Source of the DNA: Linanthus parryae
Taxonomy: Eukaryota > Streptophyta > Magnoliopsida > Ericales > Polemoniaceae
Direction of reading: 5' to 3'
Length of the DNA: 64,000 nucleotides
NCBI GenBank assembly: GCA_023055425.1
Contig: JALGPY010000005.1
Coordinates: 78,533,495-78,597,494, forward strand
Below, in pieces: positions 12,161-24,553 of the stretch (positions are counted from its first letter, which is position 1; each line of letters starts with the position of its first letter). Below the pieces are notes generated by a model, which did not search any database, had not been told where the DNA came from, and saw nothing but the letters and a program-made list of their open reading frames with translations. The translations under genes were made by a program, and so were the position numbers.

Positions 12161-15100
12161 TTATGGGGTTTGTTCTCCATCTCCCTTTAGCTCAGCATCC
12201 TCTTCACCAATTTATTCTTCATCATCCACATCACATTGTTGTTCTTCTTCTTGAGCAGCTTCATCACCAACATCAGCAACCACATCTTCATCAAAAAGTT
12301 CTGCCTCAGTCACTATCTCTGGAATGTTTACCTTAAGATCCTTGATCAACAAACCTGAGTCTTGGCTGTCTGCATCACCTTGTTTTTGTTCCACAACCCT
12401 ATTATTGAGAAACTGACACGATTTCTTACGTGTATACGCAAGTGCACGGTCAAGTAGTAAAAGTGGAGTATTTTACGGCTATGAGTATCGAACCCAAGGG
12501 AAATAGACGACTACTAGCTAATTAAGAATCAATTAGAAGATACCTAAGTAACCGGTAAGAAGTGGTTTGATTTTTAATGTTCTTCGCCCACAAACAAGCG
12601 ACTGAATAAAATGAATGTAGAGACAATATTTCTGTGTTTTTCAATTAAAAGAATTGAATCGAAGTATGGAGAAAACTAGGCGATCTATGAATCACCTAGG
12701 GTCTTTAGACAGTATCGGAATTCGTATTGAAACACATCACGCACTAAATGATTATGCCGGGTAATCGCACTTACAATCTTCTGTCGATCTCATGTAATTT
12801 TACGTAACAGTTTATTTTGGGTCCTGTCAGTCCACCTCCATCTATCGTTACGTTCTAGCTGGCTAGTCAACTTCGTTCACGGGGTCCTGTCGGTCCACAG
12901 ATTCACTCACCTAACTAGTTCAACCGAATCTACACACACATGACTACTCCTATTCATCTCGCCTATAGGTCTCAATGATTCGGGAATAAAAACATGATCT
13001 TATTCGTAACCGGGTTAAGTCTCTGTCGAGCACCCACCTAGTTCACTAACAACTCCGGTTCGCGACTCCCTTGTTGCTAAGAATTAAGCCTAGATCATGA
13101 TTTCTAATCAATTAGTTTGTAACATTAAGCTATGAATTCAACTAGTTCATCACCTTCATCTAACATGGTCATTCCATTCATCACTAACACGTGTTAATAG
13201 CCTTAGCTTACGGATTCACAATACAAGATGAAGAATAATAAACATTAATTGGATCAAACACATGAATCAATCAACAAAATCCGGAAAGTAAGTCTAAGTC
13301 ATAACCCTAGGCTCTCCATAGAGCCTAACAAAGAAATTATCTACTCATTGTTATGCCAAAATCACATGTATTCTCCATATAATGATAAAGAGAGGGTAAG
13401 AGAAGAATCAAACGATGAAATCGCCAAAGATTTGGCGAATCCGTGCAATCCCCAAGCTCCTAGGTGCTCTCCAATGGCTCCCGTACGTGAATAATCTGCT
13501 ACTAGGTCTTCTCTGCCCGTATTTTACTAGCTGGGCACGATTTTTAATGTTATTTGGTCGAAATTTCACTTCAGCCCCCTCCACTTTGTAATTTCCGGAC
13601 AGAATTATTTTCTGATCTTGCGCGGGCTGTATCTCCTTCATACGGACTCGTCTTTGGGCCTAACATATATCGTTGGAAAGCTACTGATGTCTAATTTCCA
13701 ATGCCGCAGACCTTGCTCCAAAATTCTTTGTATATTTTCCTGAGAACCGAAAAGAGTGCAGGCTGGTCCTGTGTGACTTTTCCAACTTTGCTTCGTTTTT
13801 GCGTCTCCTTTTCTCCTCTTCATCTAGCTCCATTGCAAGCATCTCCAAGCCCCACATGAGCTCCATTGCACCTATTCTACCTGAGATAGACAAAACTAAA
13901 CAACCCGTGCAATTATCATCAAAAATATGAGAGAAAACATGCTCAAATAAGCTAGAAACACAACTTTTCACTCTTAGGCTTATAAATCGTCAAATTCACA
14001 TATTTGTGCAAATATAACATATAAATCATGTGAAATAAGCCTAATACAAGTAGTAAGAAAGTATAATAGTAACTCCTAAAAGCGAGTTATCAGCAACTTG
14101 TTTCCTTGTGTCCACTACCCTTGCAGCCTCATCTTGACTAGTATACTCACTGAATAAGTCTTTGGTTGAACCAGCCTTCTTTGATCCTTCTGCAGCCTAA
14201 GAAACTTCCTCTTCCACATGGATCACATCGATGCTTTTGAAGATGCTTTCAACCATATACCTCACTTGTTTGAATTCAGTGCGAAACTCATGCTGATTTT
14301 CCTTCAACTCAACCATATCATTCTCTAGAACATCAAGTCTTTGAAACACCATGGAAAGGTCTTGAGATTGAGAGAGTAGGTTTGAAGGAAAGGTCAAGGC
14401 CTTGGGTTTTGGAAACTTCTTGGATTGAAGCTCTTCTTCAGACAGATCATAGTATAACTTCCAAGTTCCCTCACTGGTATTCATAATTCTAATTCTCTCC
14501 TTCTCATCAAGCATACCAAACCCAGTGGTAATAGTTTGTTCTCTGTCATTTAGAATCCCAAGGTACTGGAAGAAAAGAGACAATAGGTTGGCATAAGGTA
14601 AAGGGTGCTTTCTTTCCTTAGTCTGGAATTAAAGCATGTGTTCCATCAAAATTGTGGGAAGATCAATCTCATACCCATGCATAATCAAGTACATCAAGTA
14701 TAGCACCCTGTCAGACAACAACTCTTTTGAATTCTCCTTAGGCAATACCATCCTAATTAGGATGGTAAAAAATAACTTTGGCTTCAACAGTTAGCGCATA
14801 GTGTGTTAACTAATTTGAGGAGGTAGTAGAATTGGGTAAAAATAATTCTTCTCTAGCCAACTTCAAGGCTTTTCTCTTGTTGGGATAGTTGTCTGTGTCG
14901 TACCTCTTAGGACAGCCTAGAGCATTGGTAAACTCTGAATGATCTAACTCCATGTTTATGTCAGCCAGATGTAATCACCAAGTTTAGAATCTTGATTTGC
15001 TTCATGTTCAGGTAAAAAAGTCTAGTCAACCTAGGGTAGGCGACTTCTGGAGGGTTTAGAATCTTACAAAGAGAGTCTTTCTTCAACCTCTTAATGCACT

Positions 15101-15614
15101 CCAAATTCATACTTTTAACATGTTAACACTAATCATACTGCAGTAGGCTACTGGTCTATAATCAAAACCATCTAATTACAATCCTTTAGCAATAGTACTA
15201 ACAAACCATTTGCTATTAATGCCTGATTTATTACCAGGGGATTGTTGCTTCTCTGAATAGATCTGCAGTTCTGTTCCAGTGTGCTTCTCTGGTTCTTCAT
15301 ATGTAGCCTTACATTTTCCTATGTCAGCATTTGTAGGCTTCTTTTCTTCACCTTCTTAGGACTAGCAGTCTGTTCCTCTGGCTGTTGCTCAGGAGCAGAC
15401 TGATCTGTATTCTTCTTCTTCCTAGAAGTTGGCGTTTGATCCTTCTTGATTTTCTTGTTTGGAGGAGAAGGAGGCTTTTCTGCACTTGGGGTTCTGGAAA
15501 TGGAATCATCAGTTAGGGTTTGAACCTCTTCCTCAACAACCTTCTCTTCTTTTCAGAACCTTTCTTTGAACCTCCAGCCATTTTGATTCTATCAAAAGTT
15601 CTTATCGTGCTCAT
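12161..15614 (-). pseudogene. env-like third ORF of element A, interrupted
   Basis: The ORF starts at 15614 on the minus strand (MST..., then DRIKMAGGS), the same start as in C (30189) and H (63446), and ends at 12161-12163 with ...GDGEQTP. The N-terminus is Lys/Glu/Ser-rich and low in complexity. The best preserved block is at 14583-14197 (...WKLYYDLSEEELQSKKFPKP, then a heptad-like segment ENQHEFRTEFKQVRYMVESIF). The C-terminus is acidic. Sireviruses commonly carry an extra ORF here, often called env-like; an actual envelope role is unproven and I see no convincing signal peptide or membrane anchor. A gypsy solo LTR at 12414-14092 and frameshifts destroy it. Confidence 0.7.
12414..14092 (-). 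mobile_element. Solo LTR of a Ty3/gypsy (TAT/Ogre-like) element
   Basis: On the minus strand it starts TGATAACTCGCTTTTAGG at 14092 and ends GTATACACGTAAGAAATCGTGTCA at 12414. A TGATAAC start and a GTGCACTTGC...TCA end are typical of TAT/Ogre-lineage LTRs (recognition from memory). It is flanked by GAAAC and GCAAC, a 5-bp target duplication with one change. Both sides continue the env-like ORF of element A, so it is an insertion. No internal region or second LTR exists, hence a solo LTR left by LTR-LTR recombination. ORFs at 13249-13971 are on both strands and have no domain. Confidence 0.75.
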
Positions 15615-15651
15615 TAGGGTTTAAGGGTATAGAAGAGAGAGGCATGAGTGA

Positions 15652-15654
<3 letters not shown>

Positions 15655-15686
<32 letters not shown>
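15655..15686 (+). repeat. (GA)n microsatellite
   Basis: About 16 GA units lie just upstream (minus strand) of the env-like start codon. C and H lack the expansion at the equivalent place. Confidence 0.85.
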
Positions 15687-15689
<3 letters not shown>

Positions 15690-16063
15690 ATACTGAAGAG
15701 TTTGAGTTTAAAAAGGAAACATAGTATTTCCAAATATTTTAAGATGTGTAGAATGTTAAATTCAAAATTGTGTGTGTGTAACGTGGGAAAGGAAATAATA
15801 TAATATTATTTTGAAAGAAAAATAATTTTAAAAGGTAAAGCAATATTGATAAAATATCTACATAGATAACACCCAACATTAACGATCCAATTTATTGACT
15901 ATGTATCATACAAACTTATTTTCAAGGCTTTTGAAAGCATTTCAAGGCCTTCAAAAGCTATACTGCTGAATCAAATAAAATCAAGGCTTTGAAAGATTTT
16001 CAAGGCCTTGATAATCCAATCAAAACTTTGAAGCATATAGTACTCACATGATACTTACTTAAT

Positions 16064-16073
16064 ACTCCCCCTA
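16064..16073 (-). other. Internal polypurine tract after pol in element A
   Basis: The minus strand reads TTTAGGGGGAGT, overlapping the pol stop. The same tract follows pol in H (62985-62993). Several polypurine tracts between RNase H and 3' LTR are a described Sirevirus trait. Confidence 0.6.
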
Positions 16074-19000
16074 AACCAATGCTTCCTTATTTATCATGCC
16101 CAATTCTAATCTCAGGACTGAGAATCTACCTTCTAGCAGTGGTTTAGTGAAGATATCTGCCAATAGCATGTTAGTAGATACAAATTCAAGAGTAACATCA
16201 CCTTTCTCAGCATGATCTCTGATGAAATGATGTCTAACATATATGTGTTTGGTCCTTGAGTGCTGAACTGGATTCTTTGTAATTGATATCGCACTGGTGT
16301 TGTCACATTTGATAGGAATATCTCTGAAATCAAATCCTCATTTGCTGAGCTATCCATAACACTTGTGAACAGCAAGCTCCATCTTCTATGTATTCAGCTT
16401 CTGCTGTTGATAAAGCTACTGAATTTTGCTTCTTTGAATGCCAGCTGATCAGGGATGATCCAAGAAATTGGCAACACCCAGAAGTGTTTTTTCTGTCAAC
16501 TTTGTAACATGCAAAGTCAGCATCTGAATAGCTACACAAAGAGAAATTATATTGTTTTTGATACCAAAGCCCTAAGTCTTTGGTACCATTGAGATATCTA
16601 AAAATTCTTTTTGAAAGCTACCAAGTGTGATTATTTAGGATCATCTTGAAATCTAGCACACATACAAACACTAAACATGATACCTGGTCTACTTACAGTG
16701 AGAAATAGGAATGATCAAATCATACCTCTATAATCTTTCACACTTATACTCTTACCAGTTTGATCCTTGTCTAAGGATAATATAGAGCTCGTAGGGGTTT
16801 TTTATACCTTGGACTGAGACCTATTGTACTTTTTTAACAAGTCCTTGGTATACTTGATGCAAAAAGATTCCTCTCTTCATATGATGTATATGAGTTCCAA
16901 GAAAGAATTTAACTCTCATATCAAGCTCATATCAAATTCTCAGCTCATAAGACTTGAGAAATCCTTGCAAAGAGAGGCATTAGTAGCTCCAAACATAATT
17001 TCATCAACATATACTTGAACTACTAGAAAATCTTTCTCATGAGTCTTTATGAAAAGGGTTTTATCACCTAATCCTCTTTTGAAATCATTTTCAAGTACAA
17101 ACTTTGATAGTCTTTCATACCAAGCCCTTGGATCTTGTTTCAAACCATAAAGAGCTTTATCTAGTTTATAACATGATCTGTAACTCATCATTTTCATAAC
17201 CAGGAGGTTGAGCAACATAAATTTCTTCTTGCAAATATCCTATTAAAAATGCACATTTCACATCCATTTGAAAAAGTTTCATATTTTTGTAAGATGCAAA
17301 TGCAAAACATTCTAATTGCTTCTAACCTTCCAATAGGAGAAAAAATCTCCTCATAATCAATACCTTCTTCCTGGTTGTAGTCTTGAGCTACCAGTCTTGA
17401 TTTGTTTCTAATTACCTTGCCATTCTCATCTAACTTATTTTTGAATACCCATCTGGTTCCAATTATAGACTGATCTTTAGGTAGAGGAACCAGATTCCAA
17501 ACCTTGTTCCTCTCAAATTCATTGAGCTCACTTTGTATTGAAATGATCCAATCTGCTTCTTGTAATGCTTTTTTCACATTCTTAGGCTCCATAAGAGAAA
17601 CAAAAGTATTAAGAGCACATAGGCTCTTCAATTGTGATCTTGTCTGTGTTCCAGTGGATGGATCAGATATGATGTTGTTAATTGTATGAGATGAAATATA
17701 TCTGAATCTCTTCATTGGTGTCCATGGTTCAGGTTCTCCAGGAAGCTTCTCAGGTCTTTAAGAACTAGAAGTAGTGGCTTGTCCAATTTGATTCTCTCGA
17801 TGTTCTTTTTCAAGGCTTTGAGACTCATTTTCAAGGCCTTGAAAATTCCTTCTGTTTTCCCGCAAGCTTTCCTTGGAACCATTCGAAGGATCTCTTCATC
17901 TTCTGAATCATGCTTGTTCAAATTTAAGTCTGCAAAACTTTCACCCAAAGAACCATCATAGCTTCCATAAAAAATAACATGAATATTTTCTTCAACAAGC
18001 TTGGTTTTCTTATTATAAACTCTATAAGATCTGCTAGTCACTGAATAACCAAGAAAGATACCTTCATCACTTCTGGCATCGAACATACCAAGATTGTCCT
18101 TATCATTGTTGTGAATAAAAAAGTGCAGCCAAAAGGTTTGAAGTAAAAGATGTTTGGCTTTCTTCCTTTGAAAATCTCGTAGGGAGTCTTCTTTAAAGAT
18201 AGGCCTAACAGACATATGTTAAGAATATAGTTGGCAGTGTTTACATATTCTGCCCAAAATGATTTGGCAATTGTTCTCCAGAAGCATTGCCCTTGACATG
18301 TCTTCACGAGTCTTGTTCTTTCTTTCAATAACACCATTCTGTTGAGTTCTTGGGGCAGAAAAGTTTTGAGAGATGCCATGCTTAGCACAAGATAAATCAA
18401 ATTCAATTTGATCAAATTATCTACCATGATCACTTCTAATTGAAGTAATAGGCAGGTTTTTCAGGATTTGAAGCTCCTTACAAAGATTTGAAAATTCAGA
18501 TAGAGCTTCATATTTATCTCTAAGAAACATTACCGAGGTATATCTAGAGAAATAATTTACAATAACTAACATGTACTTCTTACCCTTTGTATTTGGAGTT
18601 CTCATAGGACCACAGAGATCCATATGCAGTAATTCAATGGGTCTACTAGTACTTGCAAAGTTCTTTGGCTTGCATGAACTTCTTGTCTGTTTACCTTGAG
18701 CATAAGCTTTGCATGCCTCTTCATCCTTGAACTGGATATAGGGCATACCTCTTACTAGGTCTTTAGAAACTAACTAGTTCAAAGTGTGCAAGCTAATGTG
18801 TCCAAGCTTTATGTGCCAAAGCTTTGAATCTTCTTTCAAGACCTTGAGGCACTTCAGACTTTCTCCTGCAACTTTGTTAGTGAAAAAAGTATAAACATTT
18901 TTTGACCTTGAGGCAGTGAGGATGCAAACTCCATATTTCTCATTTTTCACCACACATTTCTCTTCGTAAAAAATAACCTTGTTGCCATTCACATAATTGA

Positions 19001-20012
19001 GATGCACTAAGCAAATTGAATTTTAGTCCATCAACTAAATAGACACCAGAAAATAGAGTTTTCAGAATCTGTACCAACTTTACCAATACCTAGTATTGTG
19101 CATTTTCCTTTGTCACCAAGTGTGATTGAACCTTCGGATTGCTCTTTTGATTCTGAGTATAAGGATCTCTTTCCACTCATGTGTTTGGAGCAACCCCTGT
19201 CCATAAACCATTTATGTTCCTTGTTCTTGGTGACAGCCTGCAAACACCATTCACTGCATTACCAAGCTGTTAGACCAAGTGTGGAATTTAGATTCGTACT
19301 CAGGGTTAACTGTATTAGGTGGTCTAACCCCTTCAAGAACCCAAATTTGTCTAACTTTTCCTTTAAGTTTAACTAGAAAAGTGTTCCTCATAATATGAGG
19401 GTCTCTTCTCATGAAAGGACAAGTCATCTTAACATGACCAATTATATTCCAGTAATGGCACTTAGGAGAAGTTCTGCTACCAGCCTTCACAAAATCTGGT
19501 GTTGTCCTTTCTTGGAAAATTTGGATTGTAACCAATACCATTTTTGTGATCAGACTTTAAGCTTCCTCCAAGAATCATGTTTAAACTGTGTTCTAAGCCA
19601 GCAAGTTTGGTCATAACTTTCTTAGATTCATGAAGTTTCTCATCTAGAGAAATCCTTTGTTCCTCCAATTCATCAAACTGATGTCTTAGAGCAACAATGC
19701 TGTCACTTAAAGGAGAGTTCTTGGTAACTACTTCCTTGACTTGAGTTTTCAAGGCTTTGAAACTTGTTATAAGGCCTCTAAATCTCTGTTAGATTTCTTC
19801 AGAGAAATTTCAAGATTATGATTTTGACAAACAAGTTGTAAGTTTTCTTTTGCTTGCTCATGAATCATTTCTTTCAAAATCCTGATCTCTTTCAAATAGT
19901 CCTCTTCATTTAAAAGCATTGTTCTACGACAATCAGAGAGGACATCTGTTGGTTTTGAAATCAAACAGTTTACCATTACCTCAATGTTCCTCAGAATTTT
20001 CATCATGCTTGG
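16071..20012 (-). pseudogene. Gag C-terminus and pol (PR-INT-RT-RH) of element A, decayed
   Basis: Read from high to low coordinates. 20012-19477 is a long coiled coil (gag C-terminus). 19541-19440 holds a zinc-knuckle remnant (CHYWNIIGHVKMTCP, second Cys lost). 19215-19180 is the protease, WFMDRGCSKHMSG, where the usual D-S-G-C has Arg for Ser. 18860-18774 is the integrase zinc region (WHIKLGHISLHTLN). 18746-17712 is the integrase core (LLHMDLCGPM; SIRSDHGR). 17715-16940 is RT ([32 protein letters not shown]); the catalytic box reads YVDE instead of YVDD near 17000-17020. 16540-16133 is RNase H (SDADFACYKVDRK; ALSTAEAEYI). The stop is at 16071. Frames change repeatedly, so it is a dead polyprotein. 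Confidence 0.85.
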
Positions 20013-20871
20013 TGTTACCGGGTCAGATTTCGTGCTTCGAAATTTTACACGGTACGGCCCCAAGGTTAGCAATCTGAAATTCTAACTTGGTTCAGCCTTC
20101 ACTCCATTAATTGGACCGTTAGTAGCGATGTTGGTAAGGGCAAATGCACACAATAGTTGTATGAATCTGCACTAGTTTTATTTCCTTGAATTTCACTAAT
20201 ACATCACGAATCCGTACAAGTTTTCTCTCTGCATTTCTAACTCTCAAATTCGTCCTCAAATAATGGGTGCAATGGCAGCAATGGCCAATTATTACATTTA
20301 TTTTCCAGCCATAAGATGGCGGTTACATGACAGAAATAACTACCTAACAAATAACTAATTTGCAGGAAGTAACTGCTGGAAACCGCCACCGAACCAGACT
20401 ACACTGCTGGCACTGGGTCAGGCACTGGACGCTGCTGAAACCGGCACTGGGACGACACTGAGCTAGAGTTTATGGTGGCACTGGACGGAACTGAGCTAGA
20501 GTCTGTGTTGGTACTGGGACGGCACTGAGCTCGAGTCTGTGCTGGCGCTGAGCCATAGCCTGATGACACCAGGACCAGAACCTGAGCCAGTCACTGAACC
20601 TGAACCTGAACCAAGCCTGAGACAGCACTGGGGCATGGGATTGAGCCACCCCCATCCCACCGAAGTCAACAAGGACCAAGGCACTGAGCCAAGGTCAGAA
20701 CCCATCACGAACCCAAGGAACCAAGCCAAGGCAAGGCTAAGGCACGAAGCCAAAGCCATTTTCACCATGTTATCTCTCTGTCTTGCACACTGTTACTCCT
20801 TGGTTCGTTTTGCTAGACCGATGTGCATGCCTAGCAAACCATCATAGAGGAAACAATCTAGGGGCGTAACA
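20013..20871 (-). repeat. 3' LTR of element B (859 bp)
   Basis: Minus strand starts TGTTACGCCCC at 20871 and ends GGTAACA at 20013. Bases 20545-20871 align with 21835-22170 of the truncated 5' LTR. It includes about three copies of a roughly 35-bp tandem unit containing CTGGGACGGCACTGAGC (around 20436-20545). The purine tract GGCGGTGTGGGTGG (minus) precedes it at 20872-20887. Confidence 0.78.
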
Positions 20872-20905
20872 AACCACCCACACCGCCTGAATTTGACGTC
20901 CTCGT

Positions 20906-21867
20906 CTAACCATCCTTCACACTTCTCGCTGCCCAGATTATTCCACGCTCCATATTTGGCCTCCAACAAATCTCCTGCTTCAAACCCGAACCAGATTTCT
21001 CCGATGCCATCGCGGCTAAGTATGCCACCGGGACAGCCTTCTCTCGCTTCTCAACGGTCATGGCTGAGACCGTCGCCAACTTTTCTCTTGGAGTAGAATC
21101 CACCCCAACACACGGCACAACACAGGGGCTATTTTGGTGCGTCACCATCAAACCATTCAGATGCGACATTGGACAAGACCGCGTCTTCCTCAAGTAGTCG
21201 ATTCCAAGGATCATATCAAAGTCATCCAACGGAATCGCAAACATGTTGATTTTCCCCGAGAGCGTGTCAATCCTCACAACACATCATAACACATCCCTTG
21301 GACAGATTTTGCAGTGGCATTCGACATCTTGAGAAGATGAGGACACTTGCTTGTTCTCAAGCCAAGTTTCTGCACCACCTTGGAGGACACCACCGTGTGC
21401 ATGGCACCTGTGTCAACCATCGCAATCACTTCCTTCCAATTGACCATTAGAGCCACCTGCATCAACTTATGCCGCATCAAATCCACATCCTCAGTTAGAG
21501 TATTCAAAAACTCAACTTTATTCAGACTTACAAGCGTGTTCAGCAATATAAGTTCTGAATTCTCCGCTTCCTTTTGCCCGTTTCCCATTTCTGCATCTCC
21601 CACCATGAGAGAATTCAGTTTCTCCTTCTTTGGGAAATATCTCGCCAAGTGTGGACCTTCGTAAATGTAGCATTTCATAGGGCCACCACCACTGAATTTG
21701 GAAGAACCTTCGGGCTTCTTCCCATTCCATCTCTGTCCAACATCATCCTTCTTGCCCGCGCCCTGGGATTGTTCGCCCTGGGACGGTACTGAGCCAGAGT
21801 CTGTGTTGGCACTGGGACGGCACTGAGCCAGAGTCTGTGTTGGCGGTGAGCCATAGCCTGATGACAC
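20906..21867 (-). pseudogene. Gypsy-type gag C-terminus and aspartic protease of element B
   Basis: Two ORFs (21867-21274 and 21277-20906) read on through one frame change. The zinc knuckle is degenerate: CYIYEGPHLARYFPKK has lost the second and third Cys but keeps GPH. The protease signature VIAMVDTGAMHTVVSS is typical of the retropepsin-like domain of Ty3/gypsy polyproteins, and the later flap/dimer motif FDMILGIDYL is clear in the second ORF. The first about 25 residues (PTQTLAQCRPSANTDSGSVP) are encoded by LTR tandem repeat, so the ORF start is an artefact of the LTR-gag fusion. Confidence 0.75.
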
Positions 21868-22170
21868 CGGGACCAGAACCTCAGCCAGTCACTGAACCAG
21901 AACCTGAGCCAAGCTTGAGCCAACACTGGGGCATGGCACTGAGCCACCCCCATCTCTCTACCGAAGGCAACAAGAACCTAAGCACTGAGCCAAGGTCAGA
22001 ACCCATCACGAAGCCAAGGCACCAAGCCAAGGCAAGGCTAAGGCACGAAGCCAAAGCCATTTTCACCACGTTATTTCTCCGTCTTGCACGCCGTTACTCC
22101 TTGTTTCCTTTTGCTAGACCGACGTGCATGCCTAGCGAAATCATTGAGGCAATTATATAGCGGCGTAACA
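21779..22170 (-). repeat. Truncated 5' LTR of element B fused to gag
   Basis: Only the first about 385 bases (minus strand) of the LTR remain. The break lies inside the roughly 35-bp tandem repeat (two copies at 21779-21843), suggesting the repeat mediated the deletion or strand switch. Confidence 0.7.
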
Positions 22171-23269
22171 CTAGGCCATAAGGTAGAGGTTGGCTTGTTC
22201 TTCCTCCGATTATGTGTCACTTGAGGAGTCTGAATCACTCCAAGAAGCTATCATAGCCTTCTTTCTTCTGACATGGTCTTTCTTCTAAAAGTGTTTGCGT
22301 TTCTTGTGTGGACAGTCTCTAATCAAATTTCCTGCATCACCACACTCAAAGAAATTCATTACTTTAGGCTTATTACCATGGAAAGAAGATTACCTTTGTA
22401 GTCTTTGCTACTGGTGGATTTGTGTCTGTCCCTGCTGAATTCTTAGTTTCCAAAGTTATTCTTCATCTTGAGAATTCTAGTCAAGGATTTGGAAATTAGA
22501 GCAAAGGGATCTTATCGCCATCTTCTTCATTTTCAAGGATTTGAGATGGCTCATTGTCCTTAGCCTTGAGAGCTAGGTTCTTGACACTTTCTGGCAGTTC
22601 TCCATCAAATTCTTTCATAGAGATATCATGTGTAAGCAGCTTTTCCTCCAAGTCATCAAGTTGAAGTGATGATAGATCTTGAGCCTCTTCAATAGCAGTA
22701 GTCTTTGGTTCCCATTTGGCTTTGGGAAGGCTTCTCAAGATCTTCCTGACTATCTCCTCATTGGAAAAAGATTTTCCCAAGGAGTCCAAATTGATGACAA
22801 TGTAAGTGAACCTCTTGAACATGTCCTTGATGGATTCACCTCTATTCATTTTAAACAGTTTATACTGTCTAAGAAATATATTGATCTTTGTCTGCTTGAC
22901 TTGGCTTGTTCCTTCAAAGTTTACCAACAGCTTGTCCCATATTTCTTTAGTAGTCTTGCAGCCTGAAATCATGTTGAATTCAGCTGCACTCAAAGCATAA
23001 TACAAGAGATTCATAGCTCTATAATTTTTGTAAAATTGTTCAAACTCAAAAGCAAAAAGTGAATCCTCAGTTTTGGGAGTTCTGATCCAATCTTTCTCTG
23101 TGTAGAATGTATGAGGACCATTATGTATGATGTTCCACATTTCTATATCTTGATCAATGATGAAAATTTTTATCAAGGTTTTCCAATGCACAAAATTGTC
23201 GCCACATAGTAGAGGAGGTCTGTTAGCAGCTCTTCCCTGAGAGAAACCACCATCACCTATAGTACCCAT
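22171..23269 (-). pseudogene. Gag of element A, N-terminal and UBN2-like part
   Basis: The probable start is at 23269 (MGTIGDGGFSQGR). The longer ORF to 23317 begins inside the PBS and is unlikely. The protein shows the Copia gag pattern: GDNFVHWKTLIKIFI near the N-terminus, a UBN2-type block (CKTTKEIWDKLLVNFEGTSQ; FKRFTYIVINLDSLGK; ILRSLPKAKWEPK), then the frame is lost after 22496. A degenerate zinc knuckle (ECGDAGNLIRDCPHK) can be read near 22310-22360. Continuity into pol is broken by element B. In the intact family it would form the nucleocapsid/capsid shell. Confidence 0.82.
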
Positions 23270-23304
23270 AATCAGAGGATGGTTAAATCTATGCAGTAAT
23301 ACAA

Positions 23305-23316
23305 GCTCTGATACCA
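23305..23316 (-). other. Primer binding site of element A
   Basis: TGGTATCAGAGC on the minus strand, two bases from the end of the 5' LTR. Initiator Met-tRNA type. Confidence 0.88.
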
Positions 23317-23318
23317 AT

Positions 23319-24553
23319 TGAAAGACAGTAATATATGTAGAAATACCGGATCAATACTCTAGAAGGTGGGGGGGGGTTGAATAGAGTTTGACATCTTTTT
23401 CTAAAAGAGTGATTTCAAAAAGGTTTGTAGCAAGCAGTGAGTATTTCAAGGCCTTGAAATGAGTTTCAAGTCCTTGGAATCAAAACAGTGATTATAAATA
23501 ATGCTGATAGTTTTTAAGGCCTTGAAATGGCTTTCAAGACCCTGAACTGAAATATTTTTTTGTGTAGAAATTTAGCTAAGTACATATTAGTATGATAATG
23601 CAAGAGACACAAAGATTTATAGAGTTAAGTCCACTTGGACATACTTCTCTACCTCAGGGACTTGATCCCTGCAGGATTTTAACTCAATTCTTATTAATCA
23701 AAAGCTAAGTCCCATATCTCAAGCACAGAGAGTTTCCTTACTCTGTTACAGCTTGTGGTTCTCACTAACCTATCTAGTACCTGCTCTACCTAACTAATTC
23801 AACAAGAAATCTCTGTTTTTCACTTGAAAAAATCACGAGAATAAGATGCAGGAAGTATTACTTAAGTGATTTACTAATTAAGACCAGAAAGAAGAGCACT
23901 GAGAACTGATGAAGCAGTTGAGTGTGCATTGATCTTCTGATGAGTGGATTGATTTAAATGAATCTCCTTATGTGTTTCTTGTCAATACTGAGAAAGCCTG
24001 AGTATGTCTCTGTTTGTTCTCTGTTTTATTTCTTCAGTCATTCCCTCTTATGCAGTTAGTTTGAATTGCAGATCTTCTGGATTTTCTCAAATCAAACTTC
24101 CCTAAAACTCAGTAGCAAATCTTGACTTCTTTAACAACTCTTCCCGACGGTAGTTGCTCAGTATCTTCAAAGATACTGACTTGATATTGCATTTAAGTAT
24201 GTTAGGAATGTCCAGACAAGTTTGCGTAATCACAGAATCAATTTGTCAATCGAATGTCCTTCCTGATAAACATACAGATAAGGAAACAATCCCTGCAAAA
24301 TAGGTACCTATTTATCCCTGCAAAAGCTTAGTCAAACAGATATATTAGCCACAGTTTAGAGTATCAAATTTGGTTGTCTTTCATCATCAAGTAAGATATA
24401 ATCAAGCATAGGAGATCAGAAACAGATTGGAATCAAAAGCTCCTCTTAAGTTTAGGCTATATACTGCACTGTATATTTCAACCTTTGAAAATAGTTTCAA
24501 GGCCTTGAAACAGAAAAGCTCTTTCAAGCCTTTGAAACAGTGCTAAACTTACA
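23319..24553 (-). repeat. 5' LTR of element A
   Basis: Bounded by TG...CA (minus strand, TGTAAGTTTAGC at 24553 to TGTCTTTCA at 23319). Contains palindromes near 23443, 23515 and 24498 and a G run next to TCTAGAAGG near 23358. It aligns with the 3' LTR at 10513-11746. Confidence 0.88.

Larger units (their letters stand above)
20013..22170 (-). mobile_element. Element B: truncated Ty3/gypsy element (LTR-gag-PR only)
   Basis: Flanked by CTTGG (left) and CTAGG (right), a 5-bp TSD with one change, it lies inside the gag of element A. On the minus strand a complete 3' LTR occupies 20871-20013 (TGTTACGCCCC...CCCGGTAACA). A shortened LTR beginning TGTTACGCCGC at 22170 runs straight into gag near 21785, with no LTR 3' end, no PBS and no gag start. 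Internal coding covers only a gag zinc-knuckle relic and the aspartic protease; RT, RNase H and integrase are absent. It is therefore non-autonomous, probably from a template switch or deletion before or after insertion. Confidence 0.8.
10513..24553 (-). mobile_element. Element A: Sirevirus-like Copia retrotransposon with env-like ORF, decayed, two nested insertions
   Basis: Minus-strand order is 5' LTR (23319-24553), PBS, gag (from 23269), [gypsy element B], gag coiled coil/zinc knuckle, PR, INT, RT, RNase H (stop at 16071), first polypurine tract, env-like ORF (15614-12161, with a gypsy solo LTR inside), second polypurine tract and 3' LTR (10513-11746). Flanking 5-mers are TCTTG on the left and TCTTC on the right, a TSD with one change. 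Removing the nested elements leaves about 10.2 kb, a usual size for Sireviruses with an env-like gene. Many stops and frameshifts make it non-autonomous now. It interrupts the host-like exon. Confidence 0.88.

Noticed and set aside
20539..22160. Repetitive Pro/Glu-rich ORFs (GPEPEPVTEPEPEPS) on the plus strand
   Set aside because: They are antisense readings of the element B LTR repeat, present in both LTR copies.
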